From: Oscillospiraceae bacterium
GTDB taxonomy: Bacteria; Bacillota; Clostridia; Oscillospirales; Oscillospiraceae
Direction: 5' to 3'
DNA: 64,000 bases
NCBI GenBank assembly: GCA_902791215.1
Contig: CADAUZ010000004.1
Span: forward strand, 1-64,000
Notes under the pieces: model-generated
What the model was told of the DNA's origin: nothing
The model's input: the letters and a program-made list of their open reading frames with translations, nothing else
Databases searched by the model: none
Shown: piece by piece, positions 48,338 through 56,281 of the stretch
Layout: the number at the start of each line of letters is the position of its first letter
Position numbering within the stretch: position 1 is the first letter of the stretch
Translations under genes and position numbers: made by a program

Positions 48338-49258
48338 TCACAGCACCCTTGTACCGATGTAAACGATCAGCGGCAGAGTGGCGGCGAAGAACATCGTCGA
48401 CATTAGCACGCTGTGGGCGGCAAGCTCCGGCTCGCAGTCGCACTGGATGGCATAGATGGTGGTGAGGGTCGCGCAGGGGCAGGCCAGGTACACAAGCAGG
48501 CACAGCCGGGAGGCGGACTCCAGCGGCAGGACCGTCAGCACCAGCATGAAGGCAAGGGGGATAAGCAGGTTTCTTATCAGTGTGATGAGATAGGCGCGGC
48601 GTTCCTTCAAGATGCTGGTGAGCTTGTTTTCCGACATCATGACGCCCACGATGATGAGCGACAGCGGGGAGATCATCGCGCCTGTGTTGGCGATCACCGT
48701 CTGTACCGGCGCCGGGAAATGAAGCCCCAGGGCCAGCATGACGGTCAGCAGAAGCGTGGAGACCGTCGGCGGGGTGACGAGGCTTTTGAAGGCGAACTTT
48801 TTGCGGGTAAACATGGTGTACTGCCAGGTGAAAAACAGGATGTTGAACGCCAGCAGATACACCGCGTTATACAAAATCGCCATCTCGCCGAACAGCGCCC
48901 GGCACAGCGGCAGGCCGAGAAAGGTGCAGTTGGGGTAGGTCAGGAGCGAGGCGGTGGTGACCTTCACGGCATAGGGCGTGCCGCGCAGCTTCTGGACATA
49001 GAGGGAAGCGGCAGTAGTCAAAATGAATGTTCCCAGGATCAAAAGTACAAGAAGCCCCAGGGAGCCGAGCTCCCGGCGGCTGACGCTCTGGCTCGCGGCC
49101 GAGAGCACCGTAAAGGGCAGGATCAGGTCGCTGCAGATGCGCGAGAGGTATTTGCGCTGCGGCGCGGTGACAAGCCCGGTCTTCCCGGCGACAAAGCCGA
49201 TGAGGACATAGAGCAGGATGACCAGGATCTGGCCGAAAACAATATCCATGGATGGCAT
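48338..49258 (-). CDS. AEC-family transporter
   Basis: 306 aa with about ten helices in two five-helix halves, as usual for the auxin-efflux-carrier family (GQILVILLYVLIGFVAGKTG, LTYPNCTFLGLPLCRALFGE, MISPLSLIIVGVMMSENKLT). The T-Y-P-N-C-T-F-L-G-L-P segment is the conserved unwound helix region. Bacterial members move malate, malonate or other organic anions; the substrate here is unknown. I chose the first ATG (GGAGG 5 nt upstream); a second ATG three codons in is possible. Confidence 0.9.
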   Translation of the reverse strand: MPSMDIVFGQILVILLYVLIGFVAGKTGLVTAPQRKYLSRICSDLILPFTVLSAASQSVSRRELGSLGLLVLLILGTFILTTAASLYVQKLRGTPYAVKVTTASLLTYPNCTFLGLPLCRALFGEMAILYNAVYLLAFNILFFTWQYTMFTRKKFAFKSLVTPPTVSTLLLTVMLALGLHFPAPVQTVIANTGAMISPLSLIIVGVMMSENKLTSILKERRAYLITLIRNLLIPLAFMLVLTVLPLESASRLCLLVYLACPCATLTTIYAIQCDCEPELAAHSVLMSTMFFAATLPLIVYIGTRVL

Positions 49259-49297
49259 GGGAAACCTCCGCGGGCAGCGCTTTGCTGCCGCTGTTTA

Positions 49298-51028
49298 TTA
49301 TTCCTCCGCGTCGGGGGCGTAGACGGGGCCGTTTTTGTAGAGCACCGTTACGGTGGTGGTGGCGCCGGGGGTGAGGAAGGTGGCGCGCTTTAAAAGACCG
49401 TCGTCGTCATACTCAAAGCTCACGCGGCTGATCATGCTGCCCTCGTCGCTGTAGCGCTCCTGCTTTGCCAGCTTCTCTCCGTTATACTCGTTGAGCAGCG
49501 TGTAGCCCGAGCCGTCCTGGTTCTGCACGGCGATGAGGTTGCCGTGCTCGTCGTAGGCCGCGGAGCTGAGGTATTCGCCGGTGCGCGCGTCGCTCTCGAT
49601 GCTGTAGTGGACGCTGCCGTCGGGGTAGAAGTCGTATTCGTAGCTGTTCGTGACGATGTCGCCCTGGCCGATATAGCCGCCGTAGGCGTCGTAGCGTTTG
49701 GTCACCTGGTTCTCCGTGACGGTGTAGCTGCCGTCCGTCTCATAGTCGTAGACGGACACCCGGTCGCTCATGCCGGGATAGGCGGAAAACTGCTCCGTCT
49801 TCTCCTCGACGCGGCCGCAGCTGTCGTAGCGGTAGCTGGTGGTCAGGGGGCCGCTGCACTCGAGGTTGAGGCTTGCCTCCTCGGACAGGCAGCGGTTGAA
49901 GAAGTGGGCGGCGATCGTGGCCGCGTCCCGGTAGCCGCCGAGGCCGCGGAAGACCTCCCGCGCGTCGGCAAAGGCCTCGTCCTTCAGGAGCTTCATGCCC
50001 TTTTGGTACAGGGCCTCCTGGGCCTGCTCGGCACTGTCCTGAAAGCTCCCGAGCTCCTTGTAGGCCTCGTAGGCATCGTCCCAGCGCTCGTTTTGAAAAA
50101 GCCTCGCCGCCCGGTTGTAGGAGGCGATCTCGGCGTCGGCCTTTTTGGCCTTCGCGCTCATGGTGTTTGCATCCTTGTAGTGGCCCACCTTGTCGAAGAG
50201 CACCGCCGCCATGGCGTAGTCGCCCTCGTTATACAGGCGGTTTGCCTCGAGGTAGATTTCGCTGCGCCGCTGCATGATCTCATGTACCCCGAAGACGATG
50301 CCCGCAATGAGCACCAGCGGGACGATCACCATGGCCGCGCGGCGCAGGAGCTTTCCGCGGGACTGGCGCTTCGCCTCGTCCAGGGCCGCCTGCACGGCCT
50401 CGCCGTTGAGGCGCAGGTTCTTGTTCTCGCGCAGCAGGTCCACGTTCAGGTACTTGGTGCAGTGCTCGAAGCTGTGGTCGCAGCGGTGGCAGCTCTCGCC
50501 CCGGTGATTGATCTCCCCGCAGGCGCACAGCCACAGGTCCTGGGTCTCCAGCGGGACAAAGCGGCTCATATTGCTGGTCTCGAGCCGGTACTGCCGTATC
50601 AGCTCCGTGTCGAACAGGCGCTGGTTCAGATCCGCCTGGTCCGGCAGGGGCTTCCAGGTCTGGGCCTCGCCGATATAGCGGCTGCCGTCATGGAAGGCGA
50701 CCGAAAGAAGCTGCACCGAGAAGACGCGCACGTTCGCGTCCGGCAGCGGCACGGCCTCCCTGGCGCCGAAGAAGCTGTCGCGCGCGGCGTTGACGCCCTC
50801 GTACACATGCTCCTCTTTGCAAAGGACATCGCCCGCGCGGTTCGTGCCGACGACAAGCAGCTTTACACTGCTGATGACCTTGTCCGAGATGCTGCGCAGC
50901 TTGAGCTGTGCCAGCACCTTGCCGGTCTGGTTGTCCATGAGCAGCGCGCCCGCCGCGATCACCAGCGGCGCGCCTGCGGTATAGAGATCCTCCGGCAGGG
51001 AAAAGAGCCGGGAATATCGTTCCGCCAT
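49298..51028 (-). CDS. Zinc-ribbon/TPR membrane protein with YD-like repeats
   Basis: 576 aa, mosaic. Residues about 1-160 are a beta-rich cytoplasmic part. LWLCACGEINHRGESCHRCD at about 167-186 is a four-Cys zinc ribbon. One helix is at about 232-250 (AAMVIVPLVLIAGIVFGVHE). About 255-385 hold TPR-like repeats (YNEGDYAMAAVLFDKVGHYK and FQDSAEQAQEALYQKGMKLL type). The last 180 residues have YD/RHS-like strands: TTSYRYDSCGRVEEKTEQFS, YEYDFYPDGSVHYSIESDAR, SAAYDEHGNLIAVQNQDGSG. The YD-like end should be outside the cell. It may sense or bind something at the surface; no function can be given. Promoter at 51077-51105. Confidence 0.75.
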   Translation of the reverse strand: MAERYSRLFSLPEDLYTAGAPLVIAAGALLMDNQTGKVLAQLKLRSISDKVISSVKLLVVGTNRAGDVLCKEEHVYEGVNAARDSFFGAREAVPLPDANVRVFSVQLLSVAFHDGSRYIGEAQTWKPLPDQADLNQRLFDTELIRQYRLETSNMSRFVPLETQDLWLCACGEINHRGESCHRCDHSFEHCTKYLNVDLLRENKNLRLNGEAVQAALDEAKRQSRGKLLRRAAMVIVPLVLIAGIVFGVHEIMQRRSEIYLEANRLYNEGDYAMAAVLFDKVGHYKDANTMSAKAKKADAEIASYNRAARLFQNERWDDAYEAYKELGSFQDSAEQAQEALYQKGMKLLKDEAFADAREVFRGLGGYRDAATIAAHFFNRCLSEEASLNLECSGPLTTSYRYDSCGRVEEKTEQFSAYPGMSDRVSVYDYETDGSYTVTENQVTKRYDAYGGYIGQGDIVTNSYEYDFYPDGSVHYSIESDARTGEYLSSAAYDEHGNLIAVQNQDGSGYTLLNEYNGEKLAKQERYSDEGSMISRVSFEYDDDGLLKRATFLTPGATTTVTVLYKNGPVYAPDAEE

Positions 51029-51076
51029 CGTTTGTGACCCCCTTTGTCAAACGCATTGGGTTACATAACTCTGATG

Positions 51077-51105
51077 ATTATACCATCTTATCATACCCAA
51101 TTCAA
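51077..51105 (-). promoter_or_regulatory. Promoter of the zinc-ribbon/YD protein gene
   Basis: Minus strand: TTGAAT, 17-nt spacer, perfect TATAAT, about 50 nt before the ATG at 51028. Confidence 0.75.
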
Positions 51106-51232
51106 GCCGGAGTTTCTGCAAAAATGTGAATAATTCGGGAATAAATTCATCGTGCGGCCCTAAATCGCCCCGCATGTCCCGCTCCCCTGCCGCATAGACT
51201 GTACGGAATACGGCAACGCGGGAGGAAACGGA

Positions 51233-52249
51233 ATGAAGAGACTGGCAAGGCGGCTTGCGCTACTGCTGACCCTGGCGGGGATCTGCCTGATGACGGGCGG
51301 GGCCGACGGCAGGCTCGGCGCTTACTTGGTCGCAAGGCCGCAGGAGGAGCGCATGAAAAACGTCACCGTCCTCGACGCCGCCCCGGCCTTTGCCCCCGAC
51401 GTGCCAAGGCGGCTCATGCAGGCGGTGGGCCTTGCCCCGCCGAAGGAGAGTTTCTCCCCGCCGCCCCCGCCGACGCCGGAGCCGGACACGATCCTTGAGA
51501 CGACCATCGAGGGCGGTATGCGCATCAAAAACGAGACCGGCTACTGGGTGGACGCGGCCGAACTCCTGGCCGAAGGGCCGGGACTTACGCTTCCCCCGGA
51601 CGAGCCGCAGATCCTCATCATCCACACCCACGCAAGCGAAGCCTACACCCAGTCGGGCGCGGACCGCTACACTCCCAGCGACACGAACCGCACCGAGGAC
51701 ACCCAGTTCAATGTCGTGCGCATCGGCGACGAGCTGACCGAGATCCTCACGGAAGCGGGACTCGGTGTCATCCACGACCGGGGCATCTACGACTACCCCA
51801 GCTACACCGGCTCCTACAGCCGGGCGGGCGCGGCCATTGAGCAGTATCTGGAAAGCTGCCCCGGCATCCGGATCGTGCTGGACATCCATCGGGACGCCCT
51901 CGGCGCAAACGGGGTGGTGTACAAGACCATGGCGGAGGAGGACGGCTCCACGGCAAGCCAGGTGATGCTGCTCGTCGGCACGGACGAGAGCGGCCTTGAG
52001 CACCCCTATTGGCGCGGGAACCTGGCCTTCGCGCTCTATCTCCAGAACGCCGCCAACAGCGCCTATCCCACCCTCATGCGCCCGGTGGAGCTGGTGCCCC
52101 AGCGCTATAACCAGCAGCTCACGCCGGGCTCGCTCATCGTGGAGGTCGGCAGCAGCGGCAACACCCTGCGCGAGGCCCTCGCCGCCATCCGGCTTTTCGG
52201 CCGCGCGATCGCCCCGGCGCTTTCCGAGCTGGTACTTTATGAGGAGTGA
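51233..52249 (+). CDS. spoIIP: Stage II sporulation protein P
   Basis: 338 aa. An N-terminal membrane anchor (LARRLALLLTLAGICLMTGG) is followed by a Pro-rich linker and the SpoIIP catalytic domain from about 120: ILIIHTHASEAYTQSGADRY, HDRGIYDYPSYTGSYSRAGA, and RIVLDIHRDAL, containing the zinc-ligand His and Glu residues. SpoIIP is the amidase/endopeptidase that, with SpoIID and SpoIIM, thins septal peptidoglycan and drives engulfment. The upstream CATAGACT at about 51194-51201 resembles a mother-cell sigma-E -10 box (CATAnnnT) but no good -35 was found. This is the best sign that the organism forms spores. Confidence 0.93.
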   Translation: MKRLARRLALLLTLAGICLMTGGADGRLGAYLVARPQEERMKNVTVLDAAPAFAPDVPRRLMQAVGLAPPKESFSPPPPPTPEPDTILETTIEGGMRIKNETGYWVDAAELLAEGPGLTLPPDEPQILIIHTHASEAYTQSGADRYTPSDTNRTEDTQFNVVRIGDELTEILTEAGLGVIHDRGIYDYPSYTGSYSRAGAAIEQYLESCPGIRIVLDIHRDALGANGVVYKTMAEEDGSTASQVMLLVGTDESGLEHPYWRGNLAFALYLQNAANSAYPTLMRPVELVPQRYNQQLTPGSLIVEVGSSGNTLREALAAIRLFGRAIAPALSELVLYEE

Positions 52250-52255
52250 ATTTGC

Positions 52256-52285
52256 TTTACAAAGTATCAAAGCCTATGGTATACT
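52256..52285 (+). promoter_or_regulatory. Promoter of the reverse rubrerythrin operon
   Basis: TTTACA, 18-nt spacer, TATACT, about 57 nt before the ATG at 52349, which has AGGAGG. Confidence 0.7.
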
Positions 52286-52348
52286 GAAACCCCGCAAGGT
52301 AAGCAGTATAAAACATGACTTACATATTTACAACAGGAGGAATTTTCC

Positions 52349-52915
52349 ATGAAGAAATGGGTATGTTCTGTATGCGGTTACGTCCACGAGGGTGACACGC
52401 CCCCCGAGTTCTGCCCCATCTGCAAGGTCCCCGGCTCCAAGTTCGTCGAGCAGGCCGGTGAGATGAGCTGGGCCGCCGAGCACGTGGTCGGTGTCGGCAA
52501 GGTCTTCGGCGCCGATGTCCCCGAGGACGTCAAGGAAGAGATCATCAAGGGCCTGCGCTCCAACTTTGAGGGCGAGTGCTCCGAGGTCGGCATGTACCTC
52601 GCGATGGCGCGCGTTGCCTATCGTGAAGGCTATCCCGAGATCGGCATGTACTGGGAGAAGGCCGGTCTGGAGGAGGCCGAGCACGCCGCCAAGTTTGCCG
52701 AGCTTCTGGGCGAGGTCGTCACCGACAGCACCAGGAAGAACCTGCAGATGCGCGTCGACGCCGAGAACGGCGCCACCGCCGGCAAGACGGATCTTGCCAA
52801 GCTCTGCAAGAAGTACAACCTCGACGCCCTGCACGACACCATCCATGAGATGGCGCGCGACGAGGCCCGCCACGGCAAAGCCTTCAAGGGCCTGCTGGAG
52901 CGCTACTTCAAGTGA
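52349..52915 (+). CDS. Reverse rubrerythrin
   Basis: 188 aa. A rubredoxin-like Fe(Cys)4 domain comes first ([20 protein letters not shown], Cys6, Cys9, Cys22, Cys25), then a ferritin-like diiron domain with [39 protein letters not shown] and [20 protein letters not shown]. This order is opposite to classic rubrerythrin and defines the reverse type, an NADH-linked peroxide and oxygen reductase in clostridia. It protects an anaerobe from oxygen. Codon use is strongly biased, fitting high expression. A rubredoxin gene lies two genes downstream and may pass electrons to it. Confidence 0.95.
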   Translation: MKKWVCSVCGYVHEGDTPPEFCPICKVPGSKFVEQAGEMSWAAEHVVGVGKVFGADVPEDVKEEIIKGLRSNFEGECSEVGMYLAMARVAYREGYPEIGMYWEKAGLEEAEHAAKFAELLGEVVTDSTRKNLQMRVDAENGATAGKTDLAKLCKKYNLDALHDTIHEMARDEARHGKAFKGLLERYFK

Positions 52916-53334
52916 GCAGGAAAAAGCGCAGACACTATAACGGGCCGCCGAAGGGTGCGGTTGTGATCTATAAGAATTCACCGCAGGCCAGCTTCGCCCA
53001 TCAATGGTTCCCGCCCAAGGGTTCTGCCGCTTATTTCCACATGGAGTCCGACGCCGATTTTCAGCGGCGGCACCCCGTCGGCTATGTCTTCGCTGTGCTG
53101 CTGGGGATTTTCGCCCTGCTGCCGGCAATTGCGTTTTGCACTTATATAACATGGCATTATCAGAACGCAACTTCCCACATTTTGCTCGGTATGGCGGGCG
53201 GATTCATTTTCGGAATCGGACTTTTCAATTTCGTTGCGATCATCCTGCACCAGTATCTGGGGCATCTTGTCTCTATCCTGTGCTTTCTCACTGGCGGAAT
53301 CATGATGGCTGCAAGCCTTTCGCTGCTGAGATAA
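52912..53334 (+). CDS. Small three-helix membrane protein
   Basis: 140 aa, starting at a GTG that overlaps the rubrerythrin stop (GTGA), so it is translationally coupled. A basic first 12 residues and a soluble part up to about 52 precede three helices: [40 protein letters not shown] and [21 protein letters not shown] recognise no family. Its position between two oxygen-defence iron proteins suggests a link to redox stress, but nothing in the sequence proves it. Confidence 0.7.
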   Translation: MSRKKRRHYNGPPKGAVVIYKNSPQASFAHQWFPPKGSAAYFHMESDADFQRRHPVGYVFAVLLGIFALLPAIAFCTYITWHYQNATSHILLGMAGGFIFGIGLFNFVAIILHQYLGHLVSILCFLTGGIMMAASLSLLR

Positions 53335-53373
53335 CGGGAGAGAGCATCACTTTCACGAAAGGAGAAAACACCA

Positions 53374-53508
53374 ATGAAATACGTTTGCAATGTATGCGGC
53401 TGGGTCTATGATGAGGACGAGCAGGGCACCAAGTGGGAAGACCTGCCCGACGATTTCACCTGCGAGCTGTGCGGCGTCGGCAAAGACGAGTTCACCGCCG
53501 AGGAGTAA
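53374..53508 (+). CDS. Short rubredoxin
   Basis: 44 aa, too short for usual ORF cut-offs. [20 protein letters not shown] then [17 protein letters not shown] shows both C-x2-C knuckles (Cys5, Cys8, Cys30, Cys33) of an Fe(Cys)4 rubredoxin. Compared with standard 52-54-aa rubredoxins it lacks the loop around the usual P-x-x-G-D-x-x-x-G-I-x-P-G-T segment, and the Pro of the second C-P-x-C is Glu. AAGGAG lies 9-10 nt upstream. It is a small electron carrier, probably for the rubrerythrin encoded 460 bp upstream. A terminator follows. Confidence 0.88.
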   Translation: MKYVCNVCGWVYDEDEQGTKWEDLPDDFTCELCGVGKDEFTAEE

Positions 53509-53523
53509 GACAACATAAGCACG

Positions 53524-53553
53524 AACGGGTCAGCTGCGGCTGGCCCGTTTTTT
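53524..53553 (+). terminator. Terminator of the rubrerythrin-rubredoxin operon
   Basis: AACGGGTCAGC, 4-nt loop, GCTGGCCCGTT (one G-T pair), followed by six T. Confidence 0.92.
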
Positions 53554-53588
53554 GTCGAAAAAAGTTGTTGTTAGCAGCCGCTAATCGC

Positions 53589-53616
53589 TTTACAAGGAAC
53601 TTTTTGCTGATATAAT
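53589..53616 (+). promoter_or_regulatory. Promoter of the feo operon
   Basis: TTTACA, 16-nt spacer, TG-extended perfect TATAAT. The predicted transcript start falls only about 13 nt before the first ATG (53636), so the AAAGGAG at 53617-53623 may be partly outside the mRNA. No clear Fur box was recognised. Confidence 0.7.
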
Positions 53617-53635
53617 AAAGGAGCTATCCTATTAT

Positions 53636-55990
53636 ATGAGAAAAGAGAACGATATGCAGCTGAACGAATTGAAGGCCGGACAGAGCGCCCGCGTTGTCAG
53701 CATCGGCGGCGAAGGGGCTTTGCGCCAGCATTTTCTTGACATGGGGCTGATCCCCGGCGTTGAGGTGACGATGGTCAAGCTCGCCCCCATGGGGGATCCG
53801 ATGGAGCTGCGCCTGCACGGATACGAGCTGACGCTGCGCCTTGCGGACGCGAAGAAGATCGGCATTGAGAGGATCGAGGCCGTCCCCGAAAAAGAGAGCG
53901 CGCAGGAAGGGCGCAGACCGTCCGCGCACCCCGGTCTCGGCGAGGAGGGCAGGTTCCACCCCAAGGGCTCCGGCGATCCCCTCCCGGAGGGGACCACGCT
54001 CACCTTCGCCCTGGTGGGCAACCAGAACAGCGGCAAGACCACGCTCTTCAACCAGCTCACCGGCTCCAACCAGCATGTGGGCAACTTCCCCGGCGTCACG
54101 GTCGACCGCAAGGACGGCGTCATCCGGGGTCACGCCGACACCTCCATCACCGACCTGCCGGGCATCTATTCCATGTCCCCCTACTCGAGCGAGGAACTGG
54201 TGTCCCGCGACTTTGTGATCCAGAGCAAGCCCAGGGCCATCATCAACATCGTCGACGCGACCAACATTGAGCGCAATCTCTACCTCACCATGCAGCTTCT
54301 GGAGATGAACGTGCCGACGGTGGTGGCCCTCAACATGATGGACGAGCTGACCGGCAACGGCGGCACCGTGGACGTAAACCGCATGGAGTCCATGCTGGGC
54401 GTGCCGGTGGTGCCCATCTCGGCGGCAAAGAACCACGGCGTGGACGAGCTGGTGCGTCACGCGATCCATGTGGCAAAGTACCAGGAGCGGCCCTTGCGCC
54501 AGGACTTTTGCAGCTCCTCCGACCACGGCGGCGCGGTACACCGGGCGCTGCACGCGGTCAGCCACCTCATCGAGGACCACGCCGAGCGCGCGGGACTGCC
54601 GGTACGCTTTGCCGCCTCCAAGCTCATCGAGGGGGACGAGAGCATCCTCCGGCAGCTGGAGCTTGACCAGAACGAGAAGGAGATGCTGGAGCACATCGTT
54701 TTGCAGATGGAAGCTGAGCGCGGCCTTGACCGCAGCGCCGCCATCGCGGACATGCGCTTTGAGTACATCGGCAAGGTCTGTGACGCCTGCGTCATCAAGC
54801 CCCGCGAGAGCCGCGAACACAGGCGCAGCCGGGAGCTGGACCGGGTGCTGACCGGCAAGTACACCGCCATCCCCTTCTTCATCGGCATTATGGGTCTGGT
54901 CTTCTTCCTGACCTTCTTCCTCATCGGGCCCTACTTCCAGGATCTGCTGGCCTCGGGCATCGAGGCCCTCGCCGGACTTGCCGGGCGGGCCATGGAGGCG
55001 GGACACGTGAACCCCGCCATTCAGAGTCTGGTGCTCGACGGCATCTTCGAGGGCGTCGGCAGCGTGGTGAGCTTCCTGCCGCTCATTGTGATCCTGTTCT
55101 TCTTCCTGTCCCTGCTTGAGGACAGCGGCTACATCGCCCGCGTGGCCTTCGTGATGGACAAGCTCCTGCGCCGCATCGGCCTTTCGGGGCGGAGCATCGT
55201 GCCCATGCTCATCGGCTTCGGCTGTACGGTGCCGGCGGTCATGTCCACCCGCACCCTGCCCTCCGACCGCGACCGGCACATGACCATCCTGCTGACCCCC
55301 TTCATGTCCTGCACGGCGAAGCTGCCGATCTACAGCTTCTTTGTCAGCGCTTTCTTCCCGCGCAGAAGCTGGCTCATCATCACGGGCCTGTATCTGCTGG
55401 GCATCCTGGTCGGCATTCTGGTGGCGAAGCTTTATAAAACGACCCTCTTCAAGGGCGAGGCCGTCCCCTTCGTGATGGAGCTGCCCAACTACCGCCTGCC
55501 GAGCCCGAAAAACGTCATGCTTCTTTTGTGGGAGAAGGCCAAGGACTTTCTGCAGCGCGCCTTCTCGGTGATCCTCATTGCCACGATCGTGGTGTGGTTC
55601 CTCCAGCGCTTCGACTTCCGCTTCAATCTCGTGGCAAACTCCCAGGACAGCATCCTCGCGGCGGTGGCGGGGCTGCTGGCGCCGCTGTTTAAACCTGTGG
55701 GACTCGGCGACTGGCGCATCGTCACCTCGCTCATCAGCGGCTTTATGGCCAAGGAGAGCGTGGTTTCCGTCATGCGCATTCTCTTTGTCCAGGGCGTGGA
55801 GAACGCGCTGGCCCCCGTGGCAGCGGCGTCGCTTTTGGTGTTCAGCCTGCTGTATACCCCGTGCGTGGCCGCCATCGCCTCCATCAAGCGGGAGCTCGGC
55901 GGCAAGTGGGCGGTGTATGTGGTACTGTGGCAGTGCGCGGTCGCGTGGTGTGCTGCTCTCATCGTGCGGCTCGTCGGCACGCTGCTTTGA
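53636..55990 (+). CDS. feoB: FeoA-FeoB fusion, ferrous iron transporter
   Basis: 784 aa. Residues about 7-80 are a FeoA/SH3-like domain (MQLNELKAGQSARVVSIGGE, HFLDMGLIPGVEVTMVKLAP). The G domain follows a short linker: G1 GNQNSGKTTLFNQLTG (Gln for the usual Pro), G3 DLPGIYSMSPYSSEE and G4 NMMDE. The membrane part has two Gate regions with about eight helices (GFGCTVPAVMSTRTLPSDRD, TPFMSCTAKLPIYSFFVSAF), including the conserved Cys residues of the pore. It imports Fe(II), driven or gated by nucleotide hydrolysis. Either the ATG at 53636 or the one at 53654, which fits the family start better, could be used. Confidence 0.93.
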   Translation: MRKENDMQLNELKAGQSARVVSIGGEGALRQHFLDMGLIPGVEVTMVKLAPMGDPMELRLHGYELTLRLADAKKIGIERIEAVPEKESAQEGRRPSAHPGLGEEGRFHPKGSGDPLPEGTTLTFALVGNQNSGKTTLFNQLTGSNQHVGNFPGVTVDRKDGVIRGHADTSITDLPGIYSMSPYSSEELVSRDFVIQSKPRAIINIVDATNIERNLYLTMQLLEMNVPTVVALNMMDELTGNGGTVDVNRMESMLGVPVVPISAAKNHGVDELVRHAIHVAKYQERPLRQDFCSSSDHGGAVHRALHAVSHLIEDHAERAGLPVRFAASKLIEGDESILRQLELDQNEKEMLEHIVLQMEAERGLDRSAAIADMRFEYIGKVCDACVIKPRESREHRRSRELDRVLTGKYTAIPFFIGIMGLVFFLTFFLIGPYFQDLLASGIEALAGLAGRAMEAGHVNPAIQSLVLDGIFEGVGSVVSFLPLIVILFFFLSLLEDSGYIARVAFVMDKLLRRIGLSGRSIVPMLIGFGCTVPAVMSTRTLPSDRDRHMTILLTPFMSCTAKLPIYSFFVSAFFPRRSWLIITGLYLLGILVGILVAKLYKTTLFKGEAVPFVMELPNYRLPSPKNVMLLLWEKAKDFLQRAFSVILIATIVVWFLQRFDFRFNLVANSQDSILAAVAGLLAPLFKPVGLGDWRIVTSLISGFMAKESVVSVMRILFVQGVENALAPVAAASLLVFSLLYTPCVAAIASIKRELGGKWAVYVVLWQCAVAWCAALIVRLVGTLL

Positions 55991-55999
55991 GGGAATGCC

Positions 56000-56173
56000 A
56001 TGAATATCTGGGATATCCTGATCCTGCTTGCGTTGGGGACGCTTATATACTTCGCCGTCCGCGCCATCCGAAGCGGCAGAGCGGGAAGCTGTCACGAGTG
56101 CATGAGCTGCCGTCACGACTGCGCCGCCTGCGCCCACCCGTGCCCGACATATAAGAAAAATGACCACCCTTGA
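56000..56173 (+). CDS. FeoB-associated Cys-rich membrane protein
   Basis: 57 aa, too short for usual ORF cut-offs. A single helix (about 4-21, DILILLALGTLIYFAVRA) is followed by a basic hinge and a Cys-rich end: SCHECMSCRHDCAACAHPCP, with seven Cys in 18 residues, then KKNDHP. This layout matches the small Cys-rich proteins encoded after feoB in many Firmicutes, thought to help deliver or hold iron at the transporter, the counterpart of FeoC. It begins 9 bp after the feoAB stop. Its stop lies within the following hairpin. Confidence 0.87.
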   Translation: MNIWDILILLALGTLIYFAVRAIRSGRAGSCHECMSCRHDCAACAHPCPTYKKNDHP

Positions 56174-56182
56174 GGGCGGTCA
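56161..56182. terminator. Hairpin at the end of the feo operon
   Basis: TGACCACCCT, 2-nt loop, AGGGCGGTCA (one G-T pair), with A-rich sequence on both sides. Together with the REP-like copy that ends in GACATGTTTTTT (56254-56265) it should close the feo transcript. Confidence 0.7.
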
Positions 56183-56191
56183 TGAAAAATG

Positions 56192-56261
56192 ACATGTCAT
56201 TCTGAGGAGCTTTGCGACGAAGAATCTTTCAGATCCTTCGCTTGCGCTCAGGATGACATGT
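56192..56261. repeat. REP-like inverted repeat, copy 3
   Basis: ACATGTCATTCTGAG...GAAGAATCT and AGATCCTTCGCTTGCGCTCA then GGATGACATGT form a long imperfect stem, the same family as 28914-28991. On the plus strand it is followed by TTTTTT, so here it doubles as a terminator between convergent genes. Confidence 0.8.
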
Positions 56262-56281
56262 TTTTTGTCTATGCAGGGCGG

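Noticed and set aside
53624-56167. 847-aa minus-strand open frame opposite feoAB
   Set aside because: Antisense of a complete FeoA-FeoB with all G motifs; no family features of its own.
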